The notes under the pieces: model-generated | Databases searched by the model: none | What the model saw: the letters and a program-made list of their open reading frames with translations, nothing else | What the model was told of the DNA's origin: nothing | Position numbers and translations under genes: made by a program | NCBI RefSeq assembly: GCF_003003005.1 | Contig: NZ_PVTR01000009.1 | Span: 1-47,530 of the forward strand | Length of the DNA: 47,530 nt | Origin: Mongoliibacter ruber | GTDB taxonomy: Bacteria; Bacteroidota; Bacteroidia; Cytophagales; Cyclobacteriaceae | Reading direction: 5' to 3' | Part shown: piece by piece, positions 6,859-16,733 of the stretch | Numbering within the stretch: the stretch's first letter is position 1 | How the letters are laid out: each line of letters opens with the position of its first letter

Positions 6859-9822
6859 TTAGAATGTGATATTAAACCCTCCCATAAATACTCTTGGCTG
6901 AGGCATGGCGTAAAAATCCACACCTTGCGTAGTAGAAGTAGAAGCAGTAGAATTGACTTCCGGATCGAGACCACTGTAATTGGTAAAGGTCAGTAGGTTC
7001 TGTCCACTGAAATAAATTCTGGCAGATGTCATTCCCAATTTTGAAGCAAATGATGGAGGAAGGGTATATCCTATACTCAAGTTTTTAAGTCTTACATAAG
7101 ATCCATCTTCCACAAACCTTGATGGCCTCAGGTTAGCGGCATAGTTAGCATTGGTCATCCTAGGCACCATCGTGACATCACCCGGTTGTTGCCATCTGTC
7201 GAGTTGACTTCCCAAAAAGTTGGTGTTTCGAGTACCCCCATGTTCCTGAAAGAATCTATTCCAGAATAACTGATCATTTCCATATGAGTATTGGAAAAAT
7301 ATCATGGCATCGAAGTTTTTATACCTAAATGTATTGGTCAATCCACCAAAGAAATCAGGCCATGCATTCCCTACGATAAACCTGTCAATATTAGGGTCAA
7401 ATGGTCTGTTTGGATCACTGGTTTCCCAAATTGGGTCACCTGTTTCAGTATCTACACCCAATTGATTATGCATCCAGAATGAATACATTGGAATTCCTTC
7501 CTCCATTCTGATGATATCCCTATTGTATACAGGTATTGATTGCGCCAGTCTTTTGATGTTATTTCTATTTTGAGCAATATTAAAATTGATATCCCAGGTA
7601 AAATCTTGCTTCAAGATAGGGGTTCCCGTAATAGACAATTCAAAACCTTTGTTTTCCATTTCTCCAAAATTTTGGAAGATACTGGTAAAACCGCTAGATC
7701 TTGGAATTGGTACAGCCAACAATAAATCAGTTGTCTGCTTATCATAGTAGTCAAAAGTCATGTTAAGCCTTTCGTTGAAGAAAGCTACATCTACACCTAT
7801 ATTAAATTGGGCAGTACGTTCCCATCTCAGGTCAGGATTTGCAAGTTGAGAGGGCTCTGTACCAGGAGTAATTGCATAATTGGCTCCACCAGCCCAAAGT
7901 CCTCTTGATTGGAAATCATTGATTCCATTCTGATTACCTGTCACCCCGTAACTTGATCGGACTTTTAGATCAGAAACAAACTTTCCTTTATTGAAAAAGT
8001 CTTCTTCAGAAATTCTCCATCCCACTGCAGCTGATGGGAATGTTCCCCAACGGTTTGCTGCACCAAATCGTGAACTTCCATCTCTTCTTAAGTTAAGTGT
8101 CAGCAAATATTTGTTGTTAAGAGAATAATTCACCCTACTGAAAACAGAAGCAATACCCCATACAGATCCATCAGACGAAGAGGTCTGAACAGCGGCAGAG
8201 GCAATCCTTTTAAAATCATTGGATGGGAATTGCTGTCCTGTGGCAGTAGTTCTCTCAAAAGTCGACTGCTGTAGTGAAGTTCCAAGCAACACACTGAGGC
8301 TATGCCCACTTCCAAAGCTCGTTTGGTAATTAAGCACATTCTCCTGAATCCAGTTATCATTGACTGAAACTATAGAAGAGGCCTGACCGTTGACTGCTGC
8401 TCCGGCATTAAGGAATGTATTGATATAGGTATCCTCTTTGACATTGTTATAGTCCACACTGAAATTACTTCTAAGAGTCAACCCAGGGAAAAACTCATAT
8501 TCTCCATACACAGTAGCCAAAACCCTATTGGTCACCATTGTGATATCGTTTTCATTGATTACTGCAAGAGGATTTTCAAAAATGGAAAACTTGGTATAAC
8601 TACCATCTTGCTGGAATGGGGGCAAATTTGACGGGAAAAAGTGCGTACCACCAAGTGCTCCGGCAATATTATCATCATTGTTGACCCTGTTCCTGATATT
8701 TCGTGAGTAAAGGATACTCGTCCCGATTTTCAATTTATCGGAAACAAACGCATCCAGGTTTAACCTACCTGTTCTTCGGGCAAAAGAGGTAGGAGCTACG
8801 ATTCCATCCTGGTTGAAATCAGATGCAGATGCCAAGTACCTGATTTGGTCATTGCCTCCGGTAACAGATACATCAAAATTTGTGATTGGTGCATCTCTGA
8901 AAATCAGATCAGAATAATTAGTACTGATTGCCTGAGATGGATTGGCATAAATAGGCTCACCGCCATTATTGACAGCCGCCTCGTTTCTGAGCATTTCAAA
9001 TGTAGAACCATCAACCAAATCAGGTTTTCTCCAAGCACTTTGAACGCCATGATATGCTCCAATGCTTACTTTTGCTTTTTGGCTTTTGCCTCTTTTGGTG
9101 GTAATCAAAACTACCCCATTAGCAGCTCTTGCTCCATAAATAGCTGTTGCAGAAGCATCTTTGAGAATTTCCATAGACTCGATGTCTGCAGGATTGATGT
9201 CAGCCATTGCATTTGCTGTACCACCACCTAGGCCTACAGCGGATAGGTTTCCTGATACGATGGGTATCCCATCGACTACATATAAAGGATCGTTATCTGC
9301 ATTGATTGAAGTAGAACCCCTAACCCGCACAAACATACCACCTCCAGGAGTTCCCGAATTGGCTGATACCAGGACACCAGCTGCCCGGCCTTGCATCATT
9401 TGATCCGGACTTGGCATAGGTAGGTTTTCAATATCCTTTGAACTTACGGAGGATATGGATGAAGTAAGTGTTTTTCTATCCTGCTCTCCATAGCCTACAA
9501 TAATGACTTCACCCAGTTGCTTTAAATCTTCATTTAAGGTCATATCTATGACATCTCTATTACCGACTAAAGACTCTTGAGTGACGTACCCAATGTAAGT
9601 AAAGATCAGAACAGCACTGCCATCCTGCACCTGTATGGAATACTGTCCGTCAATATCTGTGACAGTTCCAATATTCGTCCCTTTGATCTGAATGTTAGCC
9701 CCCGGGATGGGCTGGTTGTCAGCGCTGGAAATCACCGTCCCAGACACCGTTCGTTGTTGGGCAAATACATGCCCGGCTGCAACAACCAAATATAATATGG
9801 CTGCAAGTAAAATTTTCTTCAT
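6859..9822 (-). CDS. SusC/RagA family TonB-linked outer-membrane transporter
   Basis: The protein has 987 residues. The signal peptide ends near HVFAQ (residue 21). A carboxypeptidase-D-like regulatory domain (VSGTVISSADNQPIPGANI to about residue 98) is followed by the plug domain with the SusC signature (QGRAAGVLV, VRVRGSTSINADNDPLYVVDGIPI-type segment near 145-195, and ATAIYGARAANGVVLITTK near 225-243). A 22-strand barrel follows and ends in the canonical aromatic C-terminus GGFNITF. It imports a ligand across the outer membrane using TonB energy. There is no N-terminal STN domain, so signalling through an anti-sigma factor is unlikely, and none is encoded nearby. First gene of the susC-susD-propeller operon. 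No clear promoter was found in the upstream gap. Confidence 0.96.
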   Translation of the reverse strand: MKKILLAAILYLVVAAGHVFAQQRTVSGTVISSADNQPIPGANIQIKGTNIGTVTDIDGQYSIQVQDGSAVLIFTYIGYVTQESLVGNRDVIDMTLNEDLKQLGEVIIVGYGEQDRKTLTSSISSVSSKDIENLPMPSPDQMMQGRAAGVLVSANSGTPGGGMFVRVRGSTSINADNDPLYVVDGIPIVSGNLSAVGLGGGTANAMADINPADIESMEILKDASATAIYGARAANGVVLITTKRGKSQKAKVSIGAYHGVQSAWRKPDLVDGSTFEMLRNEAAVNNGGEPIYANPSQAISTNYSDLIFRDAPITNFDVSVTGGNDQIRYLASASDFNQDGIVAPTSFARRTGRLNLDAFVSDKLKIGTSILYSRNIRNRVNNDDNIAGALGGTHFFPSNLPPFQQDGSYTKFSIFENPLAVINENDITMVTNRVLATVYGEYEFFPGLTLRSNFSVDYNNVKEDTYINTFLNAGAAVNGQASSIVSVNDNWIQENVLNYQTSFGSGHSLSVLLGTSLQQSTFERTTATGQQFPSNDFKRIASAAVQTSSSDGSVWGIASVFSRVNYSLNNKYLLTLNLRRDGSSRFGAANRWGTFPSAAVGWRISEEDFFNKGKFVSDLKVRSSYGVTGNQNGINDFQSRGLWAGGANYAITPGTEPSQLANPDLRWERTAQFNIGVDVAFFNERLNMTFDYYDKQTTDLLLAVPIPRSSGFTSIFQNFGEMENKGFELSITGTPILKQDFTWDINFNIAQNRNNIKRLAQSIPVYNRDIIRMEEGIPMYSFWMHNQLGVDTETGDPIWETSDPNRPFDPNIDRFIVGNAWPDFFGGLTNTFRYKNFDAMIFFQYSYGNDQLFWNRFFQEHGGTRNTNFLGSQLDRWQQPGDVTMVPRMTNANYAANLRPSRFVEDGSYVRLKNLSIGYTLPPSFASKLGMTSARIYFSGQNLLTFTNYSGLDPEVNSTASTSTTQGVDFYAMPQPRVFMGGFNITF

Positions 9823-10431
9823 AGTTGTTAAGGTTTTATATTCATTACTAAAATTTAATTGAAATTAAATCCAAGAACCAATGTGAACTATGATGAATGG
9901 TCAAATAAGAGTATTGAAAGAACTTAAAGCACAGGTAAATTCCGCAAAATTTATTTGTGAAAAAACTGAAATTTTAATATTTTATTCATGTTAATTCTAA
10001 TATTAAAACCTTATACAAATTTATATTCTGAACAGTATCGTATTGATAGAATTTACTGAATTAAATACCTATAACAGGCTTTCTTTCTACTAAAAAGTAA
10101 TTAATGAAATAAGGAAATTGCCTACTAGTACTCTTGAACAGTAAAAAATTCGACTTTTTGAGAGATTTATGAGATATTAAATTGCTGTATATGTATATAC
10201 GGAATGATGCCGGAAAAAATAAACGCCTGATTCTGGATTCAATTAGATATAAGATCTGCCACGGTGGACAAGATGTTTGTGGATACCTGCCTGCCCAGGC
10301 AGTTTGAACCAAAGCTATCACAAATACTAAAATCTGAGCTTACTGGCAAAGAACAGGATAATCATAATTCAGAAAAAAAACGAATGCCAGCTGTGTCTTT
10401 AACAAAATGGCATACTGCAAAAATTTAACAT
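9823..10431. other. Intergenic region upstream of susC
   Basis: About 610 AT-rich bases between susC and the rpmA terminator, with no credible gene. A palindrome lies at 10287-10302. A frame of 86 codons on the minus strand at 10061-10321 runs through that palindrome and has no family features. A TAnnTTTG match exists at 10016-10023 (minus) but lacks a -33 TTG, so the susC promoter is not settled. Confidence 0.5.
10287..10302. repeat. REP-like palindrome CTGCCTG-CC-CAGGCAG
   Basis: A perfect 7-bp inverted repeat with a 2-base spacer in an otherwise AT-rich intergenic region. GC-rich short palindromes of this kind are dispersed in many Cytophagales genomes; only one copy of this version was seen in the window. 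Confidence 0.5.
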
Positions 10432-10463
10432 AAAAAAAGGTCACCTATAAATAGGCAACCTTT
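10432..10463 (-). terminator. Terminator of the rplU-rpmA operon
   Basis: On the minus strand AAAGGTTGCCTA pairs with TAGGTGACCTTT (12 pairs with two wobbles, 4-base loop) followed by a run of seven T. It lies 27 bases after the rpmA stop. Confidence 0.8.
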
Positions 10464-10489
10464 AATATTCAGATAGAATCTTTGTGAAC

Positions 10490-10750
10490 TTATGCTTCAG
10501 CAGAAACAACGTTTACATAAGATTTTCCGTCAAATTTTTTCCTGAATTGAACCTTACCATCTGTCAGAGCGAATAAAGTGTGATCTTTGCCTACACCTAC
10601 ATTCAAGCCTGGATGATGCTTGGTACCTCTTTGTCTTACGATGATGTTACCGGCAATAACTGCCTCACCACCAAATTTCTTAACCCCTAGTCTCTTGCTA
10701 TGGGATTCTCTACCGTTTCTGGAACTACCGACACCTTTCTTGTGAGCCAT
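10490..10750 (-). CDS. rpmA: 50S ribosomal protein L27
   Basis: 86 residues beginning [20 protein letters not shown] and containing [15 protein letters not shown], the highly conserved L27 core. L27 binds near the peptidyl transferase centre, its N-terminal tail reaching the tRNA 3' ends. The tail starts directly with AHKKG and lacks the cleavable extension seen in Firmicutes, so no Prp-type processing is needed. It follows rplU after 32 bases and shares its operon, the usual arrangement in bacteria. A strong terminator follows. Confidence 0.98.
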   Translation of the reverse strand: MAHKKGVGSSRNGRESHSKRLGVKKFGGEAVIAGNIIVRQRGTKHHPGLNVGVGKDHTLFALTDGKVQFRKKFDGKSYVNVVSAEA

Positions 10751-10782
10751 AATTATATTAGTTTATGATTTCAACAGAAATC

Positions 10783-11094
10783 TTACAATGTGATATTTTC
10801 AATCAATACTTTGGTATAATTCTGTCTGTGACCGTTTTTCTTCTTATAGCCTTTTCTTCTTTTCTTCTTGAAGACTATAACTTTGTCACCTTTTACGTGA
10901 TCAAGGATTTTCCCTGATACCTTAGCACCTTCTAGGATTGGTGCTCCTATTGACACAGTACCGTTATCATCAGCTAACAATACTTGGTCAAATTCCACGG
11001 AAGCGCCAGCCTCGCCTTGCATTAATGGTGCATAGACAGACTGATCTTTTGTTACTTTGAACTGCTTTCCTGCGATGTTGACTATTGCGTACAT
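10783..11094 (-). CDS. rplU: 50S ribosomal protein L21
   Basis: 103 residues, the usual L21 length. Starts MYAIVNIAGKQFKVTKDQ, the standard L21 opening, and contains the C-terminal basic segment KKKRRKGYKKKNGHRQ followed by TKVLIENI, which contacts 23S rRNA. First gene of the rplU-rpmA operon. A TATATTTG promoter element lies about 37 bases upstream of the start. Confidence 0.98.
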   Translation of the reverse strand: MYAIVNIAGKQFKVTKDQSVYAPLMQGEAGASVEFDQVLLADDNGTVSIGAPILEGAKVSGKILDHVKGDKVIVFKKKRRKGYKKKNGHRQNYTKVLIENITL

Positions 11095-11130
11095 ATTATA
11101 TTATAAATATTACTTTAGGAAATTGAGGTG

Positions 11131-11165
11131 CAAATATAGGAAGCCTCTACAGAATAAAAAAACAA
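11131..11165 (-). promoter_or_regulatory. Probable promoter of rplU-rpmA
   Basis: On the minus strand TATATTTG (11131-11138) matches TAnnTTTG. The nearest TTG (11163-11165) is 24 bp upstream, longer than the 19 bp seen at other promoters here, so the -33 assignment is weak. The predicted 5' leader is about 30 bases. Confidence 0.5.
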
Positions 11166-11580
11166 ATGTAGAAAATAACAAAGAATTGCAAGGTGAAAAC
11201 CATTCCAAAAGCTACTCAAAACAATAGATGCACAGCCTTTTAATTGTCACTTAAAAAGATAACTTTTCTACTCAAATTCATTTACTAAAATGGGGAAAAA
11301 AATTTCAGATGTTTGGATAAAAGCCAAACAATCATCCAACAACATATTGATTTACAATTATTTAATCTAACCATATTAGGAGAATTATAACCGCTCAATA
11401 ACTTGAACCAAATTCAAATTTTACTTCAAATTTCTCCTGAAAAATCTTTTTCAATTTATTTAAAAAAACTTTTATGGCCAGATAATGGCGTAAATGATTA
11501 AATCTTTGCTTTAATTTATATAGTATAAAATATTGTATATTAGTTTTTTATATGTATTTTGAACTATATTCAAAAAACTA

Positions 11581-11612
11581 TTGAATTCGTAGGTTTTCGG
11601 GTTTTATTTTTG
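11581..11612 (+). promoter_or_regulatory. Probable promoter of nrdB-nrdA
   Basis: TTG (11581-11583), 21 bp, then TATTTTTG (11605-11612), a TAnnTTTG match. It predicts a 5' leader of about 115 bases before the nrdB start at 11734. The rest of the gap 11166-11580 is AT-rich with no recognisable gene. Confidence 0.5.
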
Positions 11613-11635
11613 AAAATAGTTAATCATATTTGTTG

Positions 11636-11663
11636 AAAGGCTGTTTCCAAAAGACGGCCTTTT
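11636..11663 (+). promoter_or_regulatory. Hairpin in the nrdB leader, possible attenuator
   Basis: AAAGGCTGT (11636-11644) pairs with ACGGCCTTT (11654-11662) with one wobble and a 9-base loop, followed by a short T-tract (TTTCT). It lies after the predicted nrdB promoter and 70 bases before the start codon, where a premature terminator could act. It could also be a leftover terminator. Confidence 0.4.
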
Positions 11664-11733
11664 CTGTCCAGTTCATGTAAGGAAAGCGATCAGGCTTTAA
11701 ACTGAGAATATTCTGAAACAAAAATCAACACCA

Positions 11734-12714
11734 ATGCAACAAATAGAACCTATACTCCAAGAAAACAGCGGTAGATTCGTATTATTCCCCATCCAGCATG
11801 ACGACATCTGGCAGTATTATAAGCAGGCAGAAGCAAGCTTTTGGACGGCAGAAGAAATCGATCTTAGTCAGGACTTGAAAGACTGGAAAAACTTAAATGA
11901 CGGAGAAAGGCATTTTATATCACATGTATTGGCATTTTTTGCCGCTAGTGATGGTATAGTGAATGAAAATCTAGCCGAACATTTTGTTTCTGAAGTACAG
12001 TACACAGAAGCTAAATTTTTCTACGGCTTTCAGATCGCAATGGAAAACATCCATTCTGAAACGTACAGCCTTTTGATAGATACTTATATAAAGGACAGTG
12101 TAGAAAGAGATAAACTTTTGAATGCGATAGAGCATATTGATTGTGTCAAGAAAAAAGCTGATTGGGCATTGAGGTGGATCGATAATGGATCATTCCAAGA
12201 GAGACTCGTTGCCTTTGCTGCAGTAGAAGGGATATTCTTTTCGGGCTCATTTTGTTCTATTTTCTGGTTGAAAAAAAGAGGGCTTATGCCAGGACTAACC
12301 TTCTCCAACGAACTTATTTCGAGAGATGAAGGATTGCACTGCGATTTTGCTTGTCATTTATATACCAAGCATGTGATCAATTCATTACCTAAAGAAACGG
12401 TGACAGACATTATCAAAAATGCAGTGGAAATTGAGAAAGAATTCGTTACTGACGCGCTTCCGGTAAAATTGATCGGAATGAATTCAGACTTAATGTGCCA
12501 ATATATTGAATTTGTGGCAGACAGACTTTTGGCCGAATTAGGATGTGCCAAAGTTTGGAACAGTACTAATCCTTTTGATTTCATGGACATGATTTCGCTT
12601 CAAGGAAAAACAAACTTCTTTGAAAAAAGAGTTGGTGACTACCAAAAAGCGGGTGTGATGAAATCCAAAGATGCCGTAGACTCACCTAAATTCTCTATGG
12701 GAGAAGAATTCTAG
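11734..12714 (+). CDS. nrdB: Ribonucleoside-diphosphate reductase, beta (R2) subunit
   Basis: 326 residues. R2 houses the di-iron centre and tyrosyl radical that start ribonucleotide reduction. Metal ligands can be read at D43 (WTAEEID), E104 and H107 (MENIHSETY), E165 (AVEGIFF), and E199 and H202 (RDEGLH). Y111 is the likely radical tyrosine. The segment [17 protein letters not shown] is the eukaryote-like version of class Ia R2. The C-terminus (KFSMGEEF) would dock to the alpha subunit. It is followed 40 bases later by nrdA, forming one operon in the order nrdB-nrdA. Confidence 0.97.
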   Translation: MQQIEPILQENSGRFVLFPIQHDDIWQYYKQAEASFWTAEEIDLSQDLKDWKNLNDGERHFISHVLAFFAASDGIVNENLAEHFVSEVQYTEAKFFYGFQIAMENIHSETYSLLIDTYIKDSVERDKLLNAIEHIDCVKKKADWALRWIDNGSFQERLVAFAAVEGIFFSGSFCSIFWLKKRGLMPGLTFSNELISRDEGLHCDFACHLYTKHVINSLPKETVTDIIKNAVEIEKEFVTDALPVKLIGMNSDLMCQYIEFVADRLLAELGCAKVWNSTNPFDFMDMISLQGKTNFFEKRVGDYQKAGVMKSKDAVDSPKFSMGEEF

Positions 12715-12754
12715 AAACCAAAGTAACCCATCCACCCACCTAAATTTCATAAGC

Positions 12755-15154
12755 ATGTTAGTAATAAAAAGAGACGGACGAAGAGAATCTGTCAGGTTTG
12801 ATAAGATAACCACTAGGATAGAAAATCTTTGCTACAACCTAGATGGCCGCTATATACAGCCAATAGAAGTGGCTAAAAAGGTAATTGATGGTCTTTATGA
12901 CGGTGTCACCACCACAGAACTTGACAATCTTGCAGCCGAAGTATGTGCTTCATTGACAGTGAAGCATCCTGATTATGCTGTATTGGCGGCACGGATTGCT
13001 ATATCTAACCTCCACAAAACTACCAGTCAATCCTTTTCCAATACTATGAAAAGGCTTTACACCTACATCAATCCAAAAACCGGGGAAAATGCAGCCCTGA
13101 TTGCTCCTGATGTATACGGTGTGGTCAAAAAGCATGCTGCCAAATTTGATGAGGCGATAGATTACAAAAGAGATTTTGATTACGATTACTTCGGATTCAA
13201 GACCTTAGAAAAAAGCTACCTTATCAAGCTCGACAATAAAGTAGTAGAAAGGCCTCAACACATGTTGATGAGAGTAGCTGTAGGTATACATAAAGAGGAT
13301 ATCGAAGCTGCTATTGAGACTTATAATCTTTTGTCAGAAAAATGGTTTACCCATGCTACCCCTACGCTGTTCAATGCGGGTACTCCAAAACCACAATTGT
13401 CTTCATGCTTTTTGCTGACCATGAAAGATGACAGTATAGATGGTATCTATGATACCTTGAAACAAACTGCCAAAATCTCTCAATCAGCCGGTGGGATTGG
13501 TCTTTCTATTCACAATGTAAGAGCAAAAGGAAGTTATATCAGAGGAACAAATGGAGTATCAAATGGAATAGTCCCCATGTTGAGAAACTTTGACATGACC
13601 GCTAGATATGTAGATCAAGGTGGTGGAAAAAGGAAAGGTAGTTTTGCCATCTATTTGGAGCCATGGCATGCTGATGTGAAAGATTTTCTTGAATTGAAGA
13701 GAAACCACGGAAAGGAAGAGATGCGGGCAAGAGATCTTTTCTATGCGATGTGGATTCCGGATTTATTCATGAAAAGGGTTGAGCAAAATGACGAGTGGTC
13801 ATTATTCTGTCCAAATGAAGCTCCAGGATTAGGTGATTGCCATGGTGAGGAGTTTGAAAAACTATACGAAAAATACGAAAGAGAAGGAAGAGCACGTGAA
13901 ACCATAAAGGCTCAGGAGCTATGGTTCGAAATCCTCGAATCTCAAATAGAAACGGGGACTCCTTATATGCTTTACAAGGATTCCGCAAATAAAAAATCAA
14001 ATCAGCAAAACCTAGGGACTATCAAGTCCTCAAACTTATGTACTGAAATCATAGAATATACAGCCCCTGATGAAGTTGCTGTATGTAATCTGGCTTCGCT
14101 GGCACTACCTAAGTTTGTGGCGACAGGCACTGATGGCAAAAAGTACTTTGATCATAAAAAACTATATGAGATCACCAAAGTAGCGACCAAGAACCTAAAC
14201 AAAGTCATTGATGTAAACTATTACCCTGTAGAGGAAGCCAAGAGATCTAACTTCAGACACAGACCAATTGGTCTAGGTGTACAGGGATTAGCAGATACCT
14301 TTATCGCCTTGAGAATGCCATTTGAATCTCAGGAAGCCAAAGGTCTCAATGAGGATATTTTCGAAACGATATACTTTGCTGCCATGGAAACATCTATGGA
14401 GCTAGCCAAAACCCAAGGCACTTACGAGACTTATGAAGGGTCTCCTGTTTCTAAAGGAAAATTCCAGTTTGACCTTTGGGGTGTGACCCCAAAATCAGGA
14501 AGATGGGCATGGGATGATCTCAAAGAAAAAGTCAAAAAGTATGGCGTTAGAAACTCACTTTTGGTAGCACCAATGCCAACAGCTTCAACTTCTCAGATTC
14601 TGGGGAACAATGAGTGTTTTGAACCATATACCTCTAATATTTACACCAGAAGAACACTATCAGGCGAATTTATTGTGGTCAACAAACACTTGATGAAAGA
14701 CCTCATTAGGTTAGGATTGTGGAATGACAATATGAAAAACAGGCTTATTGGAGCAAACGGATCAGTTCAGGCAATACCTAACATTCCTCAGAACATCAAA
14801 GATATTTACAAAACAGTTTGGGAAATTTCCCAAAGAGTGATTATCGATATGTCCGCAGACAGAGGAGCATATATTTGTCAATCACAGAGTATGAATGTTT
14901 TCATGCAAGATCCTAACTTTGGTAAATTGACTTCCATGCATTTCTATGCATGGAAAAAGGGCCTCAAAACCGGTATGTATTACCTGAGATCACAGGCAGC
15001 TGCAAGCGCCATTCAGTTTACTGTTGACAAAGCTGCATTAGCCGCTGATAAAGTCAATGATGCTGCACTGGCAAATGCTGCAAAATCACAAAACCAAGAC
15101 GCCATTGCATGCTCACTGGATGATCCGGAAGGATGTGATATGTGTGGCAGTTGA
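12755..15154 (+). CDS. nrdA: Ribonucleoside-diphosphate reductase, alpha (R1) subunit
   Basis: 799 residues. An N-terminal ATP-cone allosteric domain covers residues 1-90 ([18 protein letters not shown]). Catalytic residues fall at C218 (SSCFLL), N427, C429 and E431 (SNLCTEI), and C444 ([11 protein letters not shown]). As I recall the mouse R1 numbering, these positions coincide with it, marking a eukaryote-like class Ia enzyme. The C-terminal tail GCDMCGS carries the C794/C797 pair that re-reduces the active site. It makes dNDPs from NDPs in the cytoplasm with NrdB and needs oxygen for radical assembly. Terminator at 15185-15214. Confidence 0.98.
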   Translation: MLVIKRDGRRESVRFDKITTRIENLCYNLDGRYIQPIEVAKKVIDGLYDGVTTTELDNLAAEVCASLTVKHPDYAVLAARIAISNLHKTTSQSFSNTMKRLYTYINPKTGENAALIAPDVYGVVKKHAAKFDEAIDYKRDFDYDYFGFKTLEKSYLIKLDNKVVERPQHMLMRVAVGIHKEDIEAAIETYNLLSEKWFTHATPTLFNAGTPKPQLSSCFLLTMKDDSIDGIYDTLKQTAKISQSAGGIGLSIHNVRAKGSYIRGTNGVSNGIVPMLRNFDMTARYVDQGGGKRKGSFAIYLEPWHADVKDFLELKRNHGKEEMRARDLFYAMWIPDLFMKRVEQNDEWSLFCPNEAPGLGDCHGEEFEKLYEKYEREGRARETIKAQELWFEILESQIETGTPYMLYKDSANKKSNQQNLGTIKSSNLCTEIIEYTAPDEVAVCNLASLALPKFVATGTDGKKYFDHKKLYEITKVATKNLNKVIDVNYYPVEEAKRSNFRHRPIGLGVQGLADTFIALRMPFESQEAKGLNEDIFETIYFAAMETSMELAKTQGTYETYEGSPVSKGKFQFDLWGVTPKSGRWAWDDLKEKVKKYGVRNSLLVAPMPTASTSQILGNNECFEPYTSNIYTRRTLSGEFIVVNKHLMKDLIRLGLWNDNMKNRLIGANGSVQAIPNIPQNIKDIYKTVWEISQRVIIDMSADRGAYICQSQSMNVFMQDPNFGKLTSMHFYAWKKGLKTGMYYLRSQAAASAIQFTVDKAALAADKVNDAALANAAKSQNQDAIACSLDDPEGCDMCGS

Positions 15155-15184
15155 TAAAATTAATTTTAGAGTTCGTTTGTTGGC

Positions 15185-15214
15185 AAAAAGCGTCTGAGTT
15201 TTCAGGCGCTTTTT
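15185..15214 (+). terminator. Terminator of nrdB-nrdA
   Basis: AAAAAGCG...CTGA / TCAG...CGCTTTTT hairpin followed by T residues, 30 bases after the nrdA stop. Confidence 0.8.
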
Positions 15215-15232
15215 CTATTATCAACTACTCAT

Positions 15233-15270
15233 AAAAAAAGCGGTCTAGGTTTTTAAACCTAGACCGCTTT
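15233..15270 (-). terminator. Terminator of the dipeptidase gene
   Basis: A perfect 16-bp stem (15237-15252 with 15255-15270) with a minimal loop. On the minus strand it is followed by the complement of an A run at 15233-15239, giving a U-tract. It lies just after the stop of the minus-strand gene and could also act on the plus strand. Confidence 0.85.
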
Positions 15271-15303
15271 AATTTTTGACCTATAATTGATTTGATTATT
15301 TCC

Positions 15304-16554
15304 TCATCCCTCCTCAGCGACAGACAAGATTTTTTCCCAAACTCTAAAAAAGTTATCACTACAAATTTTCTCAATCTCCTCTTTTGAGTAACCTAATTTG
15401 AGTAATTCAGCAATCAAATTAGGGTACATGGAAGCGTCTTTTAGTCCTTCAGGCAAAGTATCACCAACACCATCAAAATCAGACCCTAAGCCAACATGGT
15501 CAATTCCTACTAGTTTGATAACGTGATCAATGTGTTCAGCCACTTTTGAGACATGAACTGATGGTTTTTTGTCAGCCGAATATTGCCTTATATATTCCTG
15601 AGCCTCTGCATCTCGGTAGGTAAGATTATTTTCCTCTAACCATCTCACTATATGGGCTCTAATTTCAGCATTGGCATCAGCATAAGCCTGATCTAAGAAA
15701 CTTCCACCAAAGGTAATCATGACTAAACCATCCTTTTCAGCTATTTTCTTGATGATTTCATCAGATACATTCCTTTCAAAACCAGGGGTGAAATTCCTCA
15801 CCGAACTATGGGTAGCCACAATAGGCGCCTTACTGACTTCCGCTACGTCAAAGAAAGTCTTGTCCGTAATATGAGAAACATCAATGATCATCCCCAATCG
15901 GTTCATTTCTTTTACCACTTCTTTCCCAAAATCACTCAGCCCACCATGAGTTTCGGAATCGTCATAAGATGAATCTCCCACCAGATTATCCTTACCGTGA
16001 GTCAATGTCATGTATCTGATTCCTTTTTCAAAAAAATATTCCAAGTTGGAAAGATCATCTTCTATGGCCGCAGCATTTTCTATTCCCATTGGAAGTGAGA
16101 GCAAACCCTTTTCAAAATTGTCCTTGATATCCTGTGGAGAATATGCCATGGCAATCTTATCAGGCCAAGAACTGGCGAGTTTTTCTACCATCATGATCAG
16201 GGTATCTGCAAGACCTATGGCTCCACCAGTCTCCTGGTATGAGGCCGGAATATAAATCGCCATGAAAGGAGCATCTACGCCACCCTCTCTAGCCCTCACG
16301 TAATCAATATTGCCTTCCGCTTGACGGTTAATAAAATCATAAGTCAATTCAGGATTACCATCAGTTTGGCTGTAAATCCTCAATGGCAAATCCATATGAC
16401 CATCCACTATAATGGTGCTATTTGCTATTTCATGAGCGATTTCTAACCTTTCCTCATCAGACAATTGAGTATAATCGGTTTCATTTTGTTCAGTGCTTTG
16501 ACCACAGGCCCACATACACAGGGCTGCTAAAGCCAAAATCATATTCTTTTTCAT
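15304..16554 (-). CDS. Membrane dipeptidase, peptidase family M19, lipoprotein
   Basis: 416 residues from the ATG at 16554. An ATG 24 bases further upstream is in frame, but the one chosen gives a proper lipoprotein signal (MKKNMILALA, lipobox MWAC at Cys17). M19 features are VDGHMDLP (first zinc ligands HxD), an internal conserved Glu in MGIENAAAI, VATHSS and IGLGSDFDGV-type GLGSDFDG. These renal-dipeptidase-like zinc enzymes hydrolyse dipeptides, often with a D-residue or dehydro bond. It is probably anchored facing the periplasm, for peptide or peptidoglycan turnover. Single-gene unit, divergent from the esterase gene at 16734. Confidence 0.93.
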   Translation of the reverse strand: MKKNMILALAALCMWACGQSTEQNETDYTQLSDEERLEIAHEIANSTIIVDGHMDLPLRIYSQTDGNPELTYDFINRQAEGNIDYVRAREGGVDAPFMAIYIPASYQETGGAIGLADTLIMMVEKLASSWPDKIAMAYSPQDIKDNFEKGLLSLPMGIENAAAIEDDLSNLEYFFEKGIRYMTLTHGKDNLVGDSSYDDSETHGGLSDFGKEVVKEMNRLGMIIDVSHITDKTFFDVAEVSKAPIVATHSSVRNFTPGFERNVSDEIIKKIAEKDGLVMITFGGSFLDQAYADANAEIRAHIVRWLEENNLTYRDAEAQEYIRQYSADKKPSVHVSKVAEHIDHVIKLVGIDHVGLGSDFDGVGDTLPEGLKDASMYPNLIAELLKLGYSKEEIEKICSDNFFRVWEKILSVAEEG

Positions 16555-16733
16555 AATGACTGTTTTGGTACAAGTCATAATTTAAGGTATTCATGCTATA
16601 AGCATGGTTTAAGATTTATAAACGGTTAATTCTAAATTTCAAAGCATGAAAATTCCGCTTGTAAAATAAATTCTCTGCCATATTCAACCATTAAGATTTT
16701 TAGGTAAATTGATTAGAAACCAACCTCTGCGAA

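Noticed and set aside
10061-10321. 86-codon minus-strand frame upstream of susC
   Set aside because: It crosses a REP-like palindrome and reads low-complexity sequence; no start context or promoter supports it.
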